A stretch of DNA of 64,000 nucleotides from Aliterella atlantica CENA595 (GTDB taxonomy: Bacteria > Cyanobacteriota > Cyanobacteriia > Cyanobacteriales > Chroococcidiopsidaceae): positions 62,001 to 126,000 of the forward strand of contig NZ_JYON01000005.1 in the NCBI RefSeq assembly GCF_000952155.1, given 5' to 3'. The notes beneath the pieces are model-generated. The model searched no databases, was not told the DNA's origin, and was given only the letters and a program-made list of their open reading frames with translations. The position numbers and the translations under genes were made by a program. Numbering within the stretch: position 1 is the stretch's first letter; each line of letters opens with the position of its first letter. Below, in pieces: positions 1 through 7,208 of the stretch.

Positions 1-801
1 GAAGCGCAAAGCATCGATAGATTGAGCCGTCAGAAAGATTCCCAAGACAATATAGCTAACAAATAAGACTATACTGCTGCTGTCAAAAATGCCCTGAGTT
101 AAGTCAGTATAATGTTTGAGCAACGAAAGATGTCCTAAAGCTGCGCCGACGCTACCGCCGATACTTTTAGAAATCGCATCTAACACCCACAAAAATAAAA
201 TTAGTCCGAATGTAAATACTGCTGCCAAAATCGTGCTATCAGTCAGCGAAGAAACAAACATTCCTAAAGATAAAACTGCCGCTGCAAGCATTATTAAGGC
301 AAGATGTCCAAGTAAGGGGATAGCAGGCGGAATTGGAGGCGTTGCAGCGCTTAAAGCGATCGCTTCGTAAGCAAATAAAGGCAGTACCATCACCGTAAAA
401 AACGTTACTACCCCTAACAACTTGCCTACTGCTACCGCCCAATTAGTTATGGGAGAAGTTGCTAGCAATTCCAGCGTACCGCGCTTACGTTCTTCAGCAT
501 ACAGTCCCATCGACAATATCGGCAGCAAAAACAATGATAAAGAACTAATTATGCTCAAAAATGCCCGTAAAAACTCATAAGCTACATCTATCGGCGGTAG
601 AGGCTGCCCTATTTGCTGCCCCGCCAAGTCTCTTTGCGCTACTTGTTGAATAATACCTTCTGGACTTAGTAACAACAAGACAAAAAAGAACCCAGATAAT
701 AGCCAAAAGACAGCCGCGATCGCATAAGCTAAAGGCGAGGCAAAGTAACTCTGCAATTCTCGGCGGTAAATAGCAATAATATTGCCAAAAATAATCCCCA
801 T
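1..801 (-). CDS. ABC-2 type transporter permease, 3' end cut by window
   Basis: This is a membrane subunit of an ABC exporter, read on the minus strand from an ATG at 801-799 and open to base 1, so 267 codons are visible and the C-terminus lies outside. The translation starts MGIIFGNIIAIYRRELQSYF and then alternates hydrophobic helices with a cytoplasmic segment reading EERKRGTLELLATSP, the loop typical of ABC-2 permeases of the GldF/NosY kind. Its start overlaps the stop of the upstream ATPase in a TAATG arrangement, so the two are surely cotranscribed and translationally coupled. The substrate is unknown; the GldF-like resemblance does not by itself mean gliding motility. Confidence 0.85.
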   Translation of the reverse strand, partial: MGIIFGNIIAIYRRELQSYFASPLAYAIAAVFWLLSGFFFVLLLLSPEGIIQQVAQRDLAGQQIGQPLPPIDVAYEFLRAFLSIISSLSLFLLPILSMGLYAEERKRGTLELLATSPITNWAVAVGKLLGVVTFFTVMVLPLFAYEAIALSAATPPIPPAIPLLGHLALIMLAAAVLSLGMFVSSLTDSTILAAVFTFGLILFLWVLDAISKSIGGSVGAALGHLSLLKHYTDLTQGIFDSSSIVLFVSYIVLGIFLTAQSIDALRF

Positions 802-1787
802 TAACTTGCTTCTCCCTCTATCTGCGATTCTTCAACACTTGCCTCTAGCTTCTTTTCCTCAGTTGTCAGTTCTAAAAATACATCTTCTAAACTGGGGCGA
901 GTGCGCCGCATTTCAAACACTCCTATGCCCATATTGACTAAAACTTGGACGATATAGCGTCCTGGTTCCGTACCTGGTACTGCTATTACCTTTAAGATGG
1001 CACGATTCTCGACTACAGATTTTTCAACTTCTACCTTCCGCACGTTGAGCAACTGTTGCAGTTGATTTTTAGCAGCTTCCGCATCCCCGTCAATTTCTAT
1101 CTCATAACCCGAACCCTCAGCCAAACCAGCCTCTAGAGTATCGGGTGTATTAGTTACAACTACTTTACCGCGATTGATAATTGTGACGCGATCGCACGTC
1201 ATGCGAACTTCAGGCAAAATATGAGTAGAAAGAATAATCGTATGACTGCCAGCTAAACTTTTGATTAGATTTCGCACATCGATAATTTGCCGAGGATCTA
1301 GCCCAACAGTAGGTTCATCCAAAATAATTGCTGGCGGATCGTGAACGATCGCTTGGGCAATTCCCACCCGCTGGCGAAAACCTTTAGATAGCTTGCGAAT
1401 CAATACATTACGCTTTTCTTGTAGGTTACAGCGCTCGATAGCCGCCGCTACTTGCCGATTGCGATCGCCTGCGCTCACTCCCTTGAGGCGGGCAACAAAA
1501 TGTAAAAATCCTGCTACCGTCATTTCTGGATATAAAGGCGGATTTTCTGGCAAATAGCCAATTTTCTGCCGCACTTGCAAGGAATTCTTATGCACGTCAT
1601 AGCCAGCGATTTTAGCAGTTCCCGTTGTTGCTGGGAGATACCCTGCTAAAATCCGCATAGTTGTAGTTTTTCCGGCTCCATTGGGACCTAAAAACCCCAT
1701 AATTTCCCCTGGTTCGACGTTAAAGGTAACGTCCGCAATTCCTGGGGTAGAGCCGTAGATTTTACTGAGATGCTCGACTTCAATCAT
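801..1787 (-). CDS. ABC transporter ATP-binding protein (CcmA/GldA-like)
   Basis: This is the ATPase subunit that partners the permease immediately downstream, forming an ABC-2 exporter at the plasma membrane. Counting from the chosen ATG at 1787 (protein begins MIEVEHLSKIYG), Walker A GPNGAGKT lies at 34-41, the signature LSKGFRQR near 133-140, Walker B AIILDEP near 153-159 and the switch histidine near 189. A TTG eight codons upstream (1811) would add MQTPGSKL, but family members begin at the MIEVEHL motif, so 1787 is preferred. A C-terminal extension of about 100 residues after the ATPase core matches the DrrA/CcmA-like group. The transported substrate cannot be inferred. Confidence 0.9.
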   Translation of the reverse strand: MIEVEHLSKIYGSTPGIADVTFNVEPGEIMGFLGPNGAGKTTTMRILAGYLPATTGTAKIAGYDVHKNSLQVRQKIGYLPENPPLYPEMTVAGFLHFVARLKGVSAGDRNRQVAAAIERCNLQEKRNVLIRKLSKGFRQRVGIAQAIVHDPPAIILDEPTVGLDPRQIIDVRNLIKSLAGSHTIILSTHILPEVRMTCDRVTIINRGKVVVTNTPDTLEAGLAEGSGYEIEIDGDAEAAKNQLQQLLNVRKVEVEKSVVENRAILKVIAVPGTEPGRYIVQVLVNMGIGVFEMRRTRPSLEDVFLELTTEEKKLEASVEESQIEGEAS

Positions 1788-1897
1788 TAATTTTGAACCA
1801 GGGGTTTGCAACGAATTAGATTAGCAATTCACCGCAAATATGGCAATAGGCTGTAGGCTATAGGCAATGAATGTTTGCCTACCACCTAATTACCTAG

Positions 1898-2485
1898 ATG
1901 TTCGCACAAGCTCTTAACGCGCCCACAGATTTAACCATAGCGCTACTAACTTACTACAGTTTCGATCTAGGTGGTCGTACTGCCAAGGACATCATGCAGC
2001 GCTGGCTGAACGATTACCCCGCTCAATGGATATATCTAGCTACAATCGAAGCGTTGTATCAAGGTCGTTATAAAGCGCTTTCTGTAGACCAAATTTTGGC
2101 TATTTGGCAGCGCAAAGGCGAGGTATCTTATCATTTTAACCACGAATTTGAGCGTTTGGTATGTGGCAGCTTCAACCACAAGATGCATCAGCAAGAAAAA
2201 ACTTATAGCGCCGCTGATGTCGCCTCTCAAAAAAGCCTCAAAAACGATACTTTTACTTTTTTTAAAATAGGCAAACGTAGTAATTTAGAGCAGCAAACGG
2301 CAAATAAAGCTGATATTGCTAAAATCAGAGCGATCGCTGACCAAAAACATCAAGAAGCGGTTAAAGACAAGCCTTTGCTCAGTATTACTAATAACCCACC
2401 AATTAAGCGATTTAACCCACCCGCCACAGATACAAACGGGTTTTACGGCAAATTAAAAGCGATCGCGCGAATGGTAATTAGGTAA
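1898..2485 (+). CDS. hypothetical cyanobacterial protein
   Basis: This 195-residue protein is not assigned to a family I can name. The first 95 residues look globular, with aromatic-rich helices (motifs YLATIEALYQGRY and QILAIWQRKGEVSYHF). The second half is lysine-rich, low in hydrophobic residues and probably disordered, ending in a basic tail. It starts with an ATG at 1898 and is divergent from the ABC operon, from which it is separated by about 110 bases. Codon use and an internal GCGATCGC site resemble the rest of the window. No signal peptide or membrane segment is visible. A regulatory or scaffold role would be pure guesswork. Confidence 0.7.
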   Translation: MFAQALNAPTDLTIALLTYYSFDLGGRTAKDIMQRWLNDYPAQWIYLATIEALYQGRYKALSVDQILAIWQRKGEVSYHFNHEFERLVCGSFNHKMHQQEKTYSAADVASQKSLKNDTFTFFKIGKRSNLEQQTANKADIAKIRAIADQKHQEAVKDKPLLSITNNPPIKRFNPPATDTNGFYGKLKAIARMVIR

Positions 2486-2532
2486 CTTATCAAGCCTATG
2501 CCAGAGTATGCTATAGATATGTTTCGTTCGCT

Positions 2533-2949
2533 ATGCCTAAGTTAGATATTATCCATAATGGAGTAAAAAATGCTCTGGTAAAGGACGGTTGGGCAATTAC
2601 AGACGATCCGTATATAATTCAGTATCGTAGGACAACGTTGTATGCTGACCTTGGTGCTGAACGCCCTATCGCGGCTGAAAGAGATGGGCAAAAACTGGTT
2701 GTTGAAGTTAAAAGCTTCGTTGGGGCATCGAAAATACAAGATTTAAAAGAGGCTTTAGGTCAGTATGATATTTATCGCTACCTCTTAGAGGAAACAGCGC
2801 CAGAGCGTAAACTTTACGTTGCTGTTGGTACAGTCATTTATAAAAGCTTTTTCAATCAAGATGTAGTGCAACTTATTCTCAGCAAACACCGACTTCCACT
2901 CATAGTTGTAAATCTAGAAGCGGAGGAGATTGAACAATGGATAAATTAA
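2533..2949 (+). CDS. xisH: XisH family protein (fdxN-element excision controlling factor)
   Basis: This 138-residue protein matches the XisH family, known from Anabaena as one of the factors controlling excision of the fdxN element. The N-terminus (DIIHNGVKNALVKDGW) and the core are characteristic. A nuclease-like signature is directly visible: D39 in YADLGAE and E58-V-K60 in VEVKSF, the spacing expected of a PD-(D/E)XK fold. The gene overlaps xisI by 13 bases, so the two products are translated together. No fdxN gene, recombinase or element boundary is seen nearby, so this copy probably acts independently of nitrogen fixation. Family assignment is firm; the biochemical activity is inferred. 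Confidence 0.9.
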   Translation: MPKLDIIHNGVKNALVKDGWAITDDPYIIQYRRTTLYADLGAERPIAAERDGQKLVVEVKSFVGASKIQDLKEALGQYDIYRYLLEETAPERKLYVAVGTVIYKSFFNQDVVQLILSKHRLPLIVVNLEAEEIEQWIN

Positions 2950-3281
2950 CTGAATATTCCGCAATAATTAGGCGAATTTTAGCTGAGTACGTACAACTGT
3001 GTAACCACCGCCCTAACCAAGACATTGAGACATTCTTGATTGTGGATGAACCTAACGGTCATTATATTTGGATGAATCTTGGTTGGCAAAAAGGCGATCG
3101 CATTACTGGCATGACTGTATATATTCGCCTGCAAAATGGCAAGATTTGCATTGAGGAAGATTGGACGGAAAATGGTATTGCCAACGATCTAGTTGGTGCA
3201 GGTATTAATAAGGAAGATATAGTGTTAGCATTCCACGAACCAAAAATGCGGCAATACACAGATTTTGCCGCAGCATCATAA
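2937..3281 (+). CDS. xisI: XisI family protein
   Basis: This 114-residue protein is the usual partner of XisH. The core motif, with DRITGMTVYIRLQNGKICIEEDWTENGIAND followed by the LVGAGINKEDIVLAFHEP segment in separate blocks, is diagnostic of XisI. Its ATG lies inside the 3' end of xisH, giving a 13-base overlap. It has no membrane segment and is likely a cytoplasmic partner or regulator of XisH. Many cyanobacteria carry several xisH-xisI pairs unrelated to any fdxN element, and this looks like one of those. What the pair regulates here is unknown. Confidence 0.9.
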   Translation: MDKLTEYSAIIRRILAEYVQLCNHRPNQDIETFLIVDEPNGHYIWMNLGWQKGDRITGMTVYIRLQNGKICIEEDWTENGIANDLVGAGINKEDIVLAFHEPKMRQYTDFAAAS

Positions 3282-3335
3282 GTATTACAGCAAACAAAAA
3301 ATTTGTTGCAGTTGCAACTGCTTAGTCTGACTCAA

Positions 3336-3367
3336 AATTAGGGCGCACGTTAAAGCGCACCCTAATT
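3336..3367. terminator. inverted repeat between convergent genes, probable bidirectional terminator
   Basis: AATTAGGG at 3336-3343 pairs with CCCTAATT at 3360-3367, and an inner CGC/GCG pair extends the stem across a two-base bulge. It lies between the convergent genes xisI (+) and cpcS (-). It resembles the TAGGGTGYGTTG hairpins found later in the window and may belong to the same dispersed repeat family. There is no long U-tract. Confidence 0.45.
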
Positions 3368-3376
3368 AATCACCGA

Positions 3377-3937
3377 TTAACTGGCTGTAGTTTGACTGGA
3401 AGTTTCAGCAGTTGGCTTCAATCCACCCATGCGAATTTCCGATGTAAAAGAAGCCATGCTAAAACCACCAAAGCGCTTCAATACGCTAACTCGCATCCTT
3501 AAATTTGGACTAGGAAACCACAAACGTTCCTCAGAAGACATGGTTTCATATTCAGTAGTTAGGGTTAGCGCTCCATCATCGCCCATCACATAGCTACCTG
3601 CAACAGGCGTTTTTTCTGCATAACCCATTTCCCGCAGCAATTTACCCTGGCTGGGATTGTCTGTATCTGGTACTGTTACTAAGACAGTAGAACCAGTATG
3701 TTTTTCTTCATCCCACTCCATCGTGCCGTTCCAATTGACTCTAGCGCCGCAGTTTGCCAAAGCGGGATCGACTTCATATTGCTGGCAAAGTTTAATGACT
3801 TCTGGATCGTCCTTGGCAAGCATTTCGATCGTAATATCTGATTTGCCATCTTCAGATTGCTTGAAAGCTAGGTGGTGGCTGGTACGGTGAGAGAACCATT
3901 TACCAGCGCTCAACTCAAAAAACTCTTTAACATCCAT
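3377..3937 (-). CDS. cpcS: phycobiliprotein chromophore lyase, CpcS/CpeS family
   Basis: This 186-residue protein belongs to the CpcS/CpeS lyases, which attach phycocyanobilin to the conserved cysteine (Cys-82 class) of allophycocyanin and beta-phycocyanin in the cytoplasm. The N-terminus [20 protein letters not shown] and following HHLAF are nearly diagnostic, as are [13 protein letters not shown] and the closing FTSEIR. Length fits the family's lipocalin-like beta-barrel with a short disordered tail. It is a single minus-strand gene; the HEAT protein upstream on the same strand also fits phycobilisome biology. Family confidence is high, the exact paralogue (CpcS1 versus CpcS3) is less certain. 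Confidence 0.9.
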   Translation of the reverse strand: MDVKEFFELSAGKWFSHRTSHHLAFKQSEDGKSDITIEMLAKDDPEVIKLCQQYEVDPALANCGARVNWNGTMEWDEEKHTGSTVLVTVPDTDNPSQGKLLREMGYAEKTPVAGSYVMGDDGALTLTTEYETMSSEERLWFPSPNLRMRVSVLKRFGGFSMASFTSEIRMGGLKPTAETSSQTTAS

Positions 3938-4022
3938 AAGTCAAATTAAAATATCAACGTCACTTAAAACCTCATCTTTTAAGGTAACTTAATGGCGATC
4001 GCAACTGGTAAATATTCCGCCA

Positions 4023-4688
4023 TTAAGCAGCCAGGCGATTGAGTGAAATCGTTGCAGCTTGGGCAACATGGGGATGGCTATCTTTTTCTAAATATTTCAA
4101 AGCAGAAATACTTTTATCGCTAGGCAAATTTCCCAAAGCTTCAGCTAAACGTTGTCTTGTCAGCCAATCTTCTGAAGGCACAAAGCGCACAATATGTTCT
4201 ACAGCTTGGATATCTCTAATTTCACCTAAAGCTGCGATCGCTGCTTGTTGCAATACTACTTCCTCGCTATCTAAAGCCCGAACTAACAAGTCATGGGCGC
4301 GAGGATCTTTGAGATTACCTAATGAAACGGCTGCACTAAAACGCACCAACCATTCAGTATCTTCATAAAAAGCTCTAACTAATGGCTCAAATGCTCTAAT
4401 ATCGCCTAAATAGCCCAAAGCACCAGCAGCATCAGCCCGAATCCCATAATCAGGGTCAGTTTCTAGTAATTTGACTAAAATCGGGTAGCATTCATCTGTA
4501 TGTTTAACGCCTAATGCAAACACAGCCATTGAGCGGATTTGGAGAATTTCGTCGTCAAGAACTTTTTTAATTAACGGAACTGCATCTACTGAGGGAATGC
4601 GCCGCAAAGAAGCAAGCGCAATCATGCGATCGCGCGAATCAGGGCTTTCTAGTTGAGCAGAAATCTCTTCTAGACTTAGTTCAGCCAT
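4023..4688 (-). CDS. HEAT-repeat protein, NblB/CpcE-like
   Basis: This 221-residue all-helical protein consists of about seven HEAT/PBS-lyase repeats of roughly 31 residues (for example IRADAAGALGYLGDIRAFEP and VRFSAAVSLGNLKDPRAHDL). Length and lack of extra domains match the NblB group, which is involved in phycobilisome degradation and is related to CpcE/CpcF lyase subunits. It sits directly upstream of cpcS on the same strand, 85 bases away, which supports a phycobilisome link. NblB is a reasonable name, but HEAT repeats are promiscuous, so no symbol is assigned. No start ambiguity is apparent. Confidence 0.8.
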   Translation of the reverse strand: MAELSLEEISAQLESPDSRDRMIALASLRRIPSVDAVPLIKKVLDDEILQIRSMAVFALGVKHTDECYPILVKLLETDPDYGIRADAAGALGYLGDIRAFEPLVRAFYEDTEWLVRFSAAVSLGNLKDPRAHDLLVRALDSEEVVLQQAAIAALGEIRDIQAVEHIVRFVPSEDWLTRQRLAEALGNLPSDKSISALKYLEKDSHPHVAQAATISLNRLAA

Positions 4689-4779
4689 GTACTTAAATTT
4701 ACCTTTTTTATTTTTATTTAGTCTACAATTACCACTTCCCGATTGCTCAATGCATAGACCGAACGAAAGGTATTTTATA

Positions 4780-4810
4780 CAGTGACCAGTAACCAGTGAC
4801 CAGTGACCAG
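4780..4810 (+). repeat. heptanucleotide tandem repeat (CAGTGAC)n
   Basis: Four units are read as CAGTGAC, CAGTAAC, CAGTGAC, CAGTGAC plus a partial CAG. The repeat ends three bases before the 3' end of the minus-strand methyltransferase gene. The same heptamer in inverted orientation occurs at 54530-54581. Such short tandemly repeated repetitive (STRR) sequences are known from cyanobacterial genomes. Confidence 0.9.
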
Positions 4811-4813
4811 ATT

Positions 4814-5425
4814 TTATTGAGTTCCGCTCTCTACTTGAAAGCGTCCTAGATATTCTTCTCCTTGACGCTCTGCTATAGAGTTGGTAGCAAGTGACAGGGA
4901 AGTAATTTTAAAATCGGACTGAAAATACTCTCTGATTTCATCAATATTTGTACCAAAAGGCGGACCGCCTGGTTTGCTGTGCGCCCAAAATAAAGCTATT
5001 AGTTCGCCTTGTGGTTTTAGCAAAGATTTTACTAGCTTTACGTAGGCTGGGCGATCGCTTGGGTCGATGGCACAAAAGCAAGTATGCTCCAATACGTAAT
5101 CAAAATAATTGGGAAACTCTGCGGGTAAGTCGAAAATATTGCGTTGTAGATATTGGGCAGGGATGCCGCTATTTTGGGCTAAAGCTGTAGCATCTGCGAT
5201 CGCGCTAGGGGCAAAATCAAACCCAATTACCTCAAATCCTCGCTGGGCAAACAACAAGGCGTCATAGCCTCTACCAGCACCTAATACAGCCATGCGATCA
5301 GGTAGCGGCGCAGTAGGCGAATCTAACAAACTTACAAAAGGCGGCGCAGCTTGTCCCAAATCCCAGCGTGTCCTCCCTTCTTGATAATGAGCTTCCCAAA
5401 ATTCTGAATCAGCAACCGATGTCAT
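4814..5425 (-). CDS. SAM-dependent methyltransferase, TPMT-like
   Basis: This 203-residue class I methyltransferase resembles the thiopurine/thiol methyltransferase (TPMT/HOL) family. The N-terminus SEFWEAHYQEGRTRWDLGQA carries the WxxxWxxG-like pattern of that group. The SAM-binding motif I LGAGRGYD is at 48-55, followed by an acidic strand end IGFDFAP, and a later segment reads YVLEHTCFCAIDP. It is cytoplasmic and likely transfers a methyl group to a small thiol, halide or metalloid acceptor, which cannot be specified. It ends immediately beside the heptamer repeat. The next gene upstream on the same strand is about 180 bases away, so it is probably monocistronic. Confidence 0.85.
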   Translation of the reverse strand: MTSVADSEFWEAHYQEGRTRWDLGQAAPPFVSLLDSPTAPLPDRMAVLGAGRGYDALLFAQRGFEVIGFDFAPSAIADATALAQNSGIPAQYLQRNIFDLPAEFPNYFDYVLEHTCFCAIDPSDRPAYVKLVKSLLKPQGELIALFWAHSKPGGPPFGTNIDEIREYFQSDFKITSLSLATNSIAERQGEEYLGRFQVESGTQ

Positions 5426-5603
5426 AGTTGTTTCTATTTAAAGTTATGTTTTAAATGGTTAGATTTTGTACCAATCTAAACTAGATTTTCCCGTATTTTG
5501 CCGCCAGCAGGAATCTGATTCCTGTGTTCGCAGAAACAACAGACGGATACAAACGGAGACTCAAAAGTATCTTAGGATGGATTCTTATCTATTTGACCTT
5601 TAT

Positions 5604-6944
5604 TCAAAAAGGGATATCATCGAAACCTTTTTGTTGTAAAGTTTGGGTTACAGCAGTTAGTGCTGCTTCATTACCGATTTTTTTTAACGCTTCCACTGCA
5701 CTCCAACGCACGAAATAATCGCTATCCTGTAAAGCTTGGATTAGAGGATTAACTGCTGTTTCATTACCGATGTTTCCTAATGCCTTCGCCGCACAGGAAC
5801 GTACGGAAGAACATTTATCTTGTAAAGCTTGGATGAGAGCATCAACTGCTAATTCATTACCGATTTCTCCTAATGCCTTTGCTGCTCTCCAACGCACAAA
5901 ATCATATTTATCGTGTAAAGCTTGGATTAGAGGATTAACTGCTGTTTCATTACCGATGTCTCCTAATGCCTCCGTCGCACAGACACGCACATCAGAATAT
6001 TCATGCTGTAGAGCTTGGATAAGAGCATCAACTGCCTTTTCATTACCGATGTTTCCTAATGCCTTCGCCGTACACACACGCACGTTAGAATCGAAATCCT
6101 GTAGAGCCTGGCTTAGAGCATTAACCGCCTTTTCATTGCCGATGTTTCTTAATGCCTCCACTGCACTTATACGTACAGAAGAATATTCATGTTGTAAAGC
6201 TTGGCTTAGAACGTTAACTGCCTTTTCATTGTTGATGTTCCCTAATGCTTCCGCCGCATTTATACGCACAAAATAATCCTCATGTTGTAAGGCTTGAATT
6301 ACAGGATTAATTGCTGTTTCATTGCCGATTTTTACTAATGCCTTCGCCGCACACACACGCACAGAATCATATTTATCCTGTAAAGCATGGATTAGAGCAT
6401 CAACTGCTGTTTCATTGCTGATGCTTCCTAATGCCTCTGCTGCACACAAACGCATAAAATCATATTCATCCTGTAAGGCTTGGATGAGAGTATTAACTGC
6501 CAATTCATTGCCGATTTTTCCTAATGCCCCCGCCGCCCACATACGCACTTCATCTATATCCTGTAAAGATTGGATGAGAGCATTAACTGCCAATTCATTG
6601 CCGATTTTTCCTAATGCCTCTGCTGCACTACCCCGCACATCAGAATACTCATGATGTAAAGCATGGATGAGAGCATCAACTGCCTTTTCATTACCGATAT
6701 TTTCTAATGCCTCCACTGCGCTTATACGTACAGAAAAACATTTATGCTGTAAAGCTTGGCTCAAAGCATCAACTGCTTCTTTGTTACTCATATTTTCTAG
6801 TGCTTCCACCACACTACTACACAAATCAGGATCTCTAGGCTGTAAAGCTTGCTGTGAAAAAGCGCCCGTGTTACTAAAACGAATTATGCCCAAAAGTTCA
6901 ACTTTGACTTTTTGAGCAGTTGCTATTTTAGCAATTAAGGCAAT
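5604..6944 (-). CDS. HEAT-repeat protein of about 12 tandem 31-residue repeats
   Basis: The protein is an almost pure array of HEAT repeats with consensus IGNExAVDALIQALQ followed by a DVR-type turn and AAEALGN; 12 full repeats, one of them 30 residues, and a partial one at each end are visible. The underlying DNA repeats about every 93 bases and is nearly identical in places. The first in-frame conventional start is a TTG at 6893, which has no ribosome-binding site. An ATT at 6944, 17 codons upstream, is preceded at six bases by AGGAG (6955-6951) and the frame stays open between them, so I extend the gene to 6944. Such solenoids bind proteins; the partner is unknown. Confidence 0.75.
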   Translation of the reverse strand: MALIAKIATAQKVKVELLGIIRFSNTGAFSQQALQPRDPDLCSSVVEALENMSNKEAVDALSQALQHKCFSVRISAVEALENIGNEKAVDALIHALHHEYSDVRGSAAEALGKIGNELAVNALIQSLQDIDEVRMWAAGALGKIGNELAVNTLIQALQDEYDFMRLCAAEALGSISNETAVDALIHALQDKYDSVRVCAAKALVKIGNETAINPVIQALQHEDYFVRINAAEALGNINNEKAVNVLSQALQHEYSSVRISAVEALRNIGNEKAVNALSQALQDFDSNVRVCTAKALGNIGNEKAVDALIQALQHEYSDVRVCATEALGDIGNETAVNPLIQALHDKYDFVRWRAAKALGEIGNELAVDALIQALQDKCSSVRSCAAKALGNIGNETAVNPLIQALQDSDYFVRWSAVEALKKIGNEAALTAVTQTLQQKGFDDIPF

Positions 6945-6950
6945 TGTTTT

Positions 6951-6955
6951 CTCCT
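6951..6955 (-). promoter_or_regulatory. Shine-Dalgarno AGGAG that points to a non-AUG start
   Basis: On the minus strand AGGAG lies six bases upstream of an ATT codon (6944-6942) that is in frame with the HEAT-repeat protein. An in-frame stop lies immediately before AGGAG. No ATG, GTG or TTG occurs between the Shine-Dalgarno and the TTG at 6893 in this frame. ATT initiation is rare, infC being the well-known case. Confidence 0.5.
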
Positions 6956-7025
6956 AAAACTCTGGTTTTACCGCTCCTGCTAGCCTTACTGTTAATTGAA
7001 GATCCACCTCTAAGGAAAACTTTAG

Positions 7026-7187
7026 ACTGGATGGAGCCATCACTTCAAACGCACATCTAGCCCAACTCCTAAACATCGCGGTTATCTTTGGGATGGTTTA
7101 TTAAATCGCAGCGTGTTTGTTAGCTACGTGCTTGAAATTGTATTTTTGTTATTAGTAGCTGCGATCGCACCTCGAATTTGGAGATAA
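7026..7187 (+). other. open stretch resembling the C-terminal remnant of a membrane protein
   Basis: In the 264-base gap before the MFS gene, the plus strand is open from a stop at 7023-7025 to TAA at 7185-7187. The translation ends with a convincing hydrophobic helix (SYVLEIVFLLLVAAIAPRIW) and contains no ATG and no plausible start with a ribosome-binding site. It could be the tail of a decayed gene or chance. I cannot name a parent family. Confidence 0.25.
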
Positions 7188-7208
7188 AGCGGCGATCGCA
7201 TTTCCCCT

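Noticed and set aside
2533-3281. The xisH-xisI pair as proof of an fdxN element or heterocyst development
   Set aside because: No fdxN, nifB, recombinase or repeat border is present, and such pairs occur widely in other cyanobacteria.
4780-4810. Regular short repeats that could be read as a CRISPR array
   Set aside because: Units are 7 bases with no spacers, and there are no cas genes; they are tandem heptamers.
5770-6915. Long open frames on the plus strand opposite the HEAT-repeat gene
   Set aside because: They mirror the 93-bp repeats on the other strand, give repetitive sequence without a family and have no ribosome-binding site; the minus-strand HEAT reading explains the composition.
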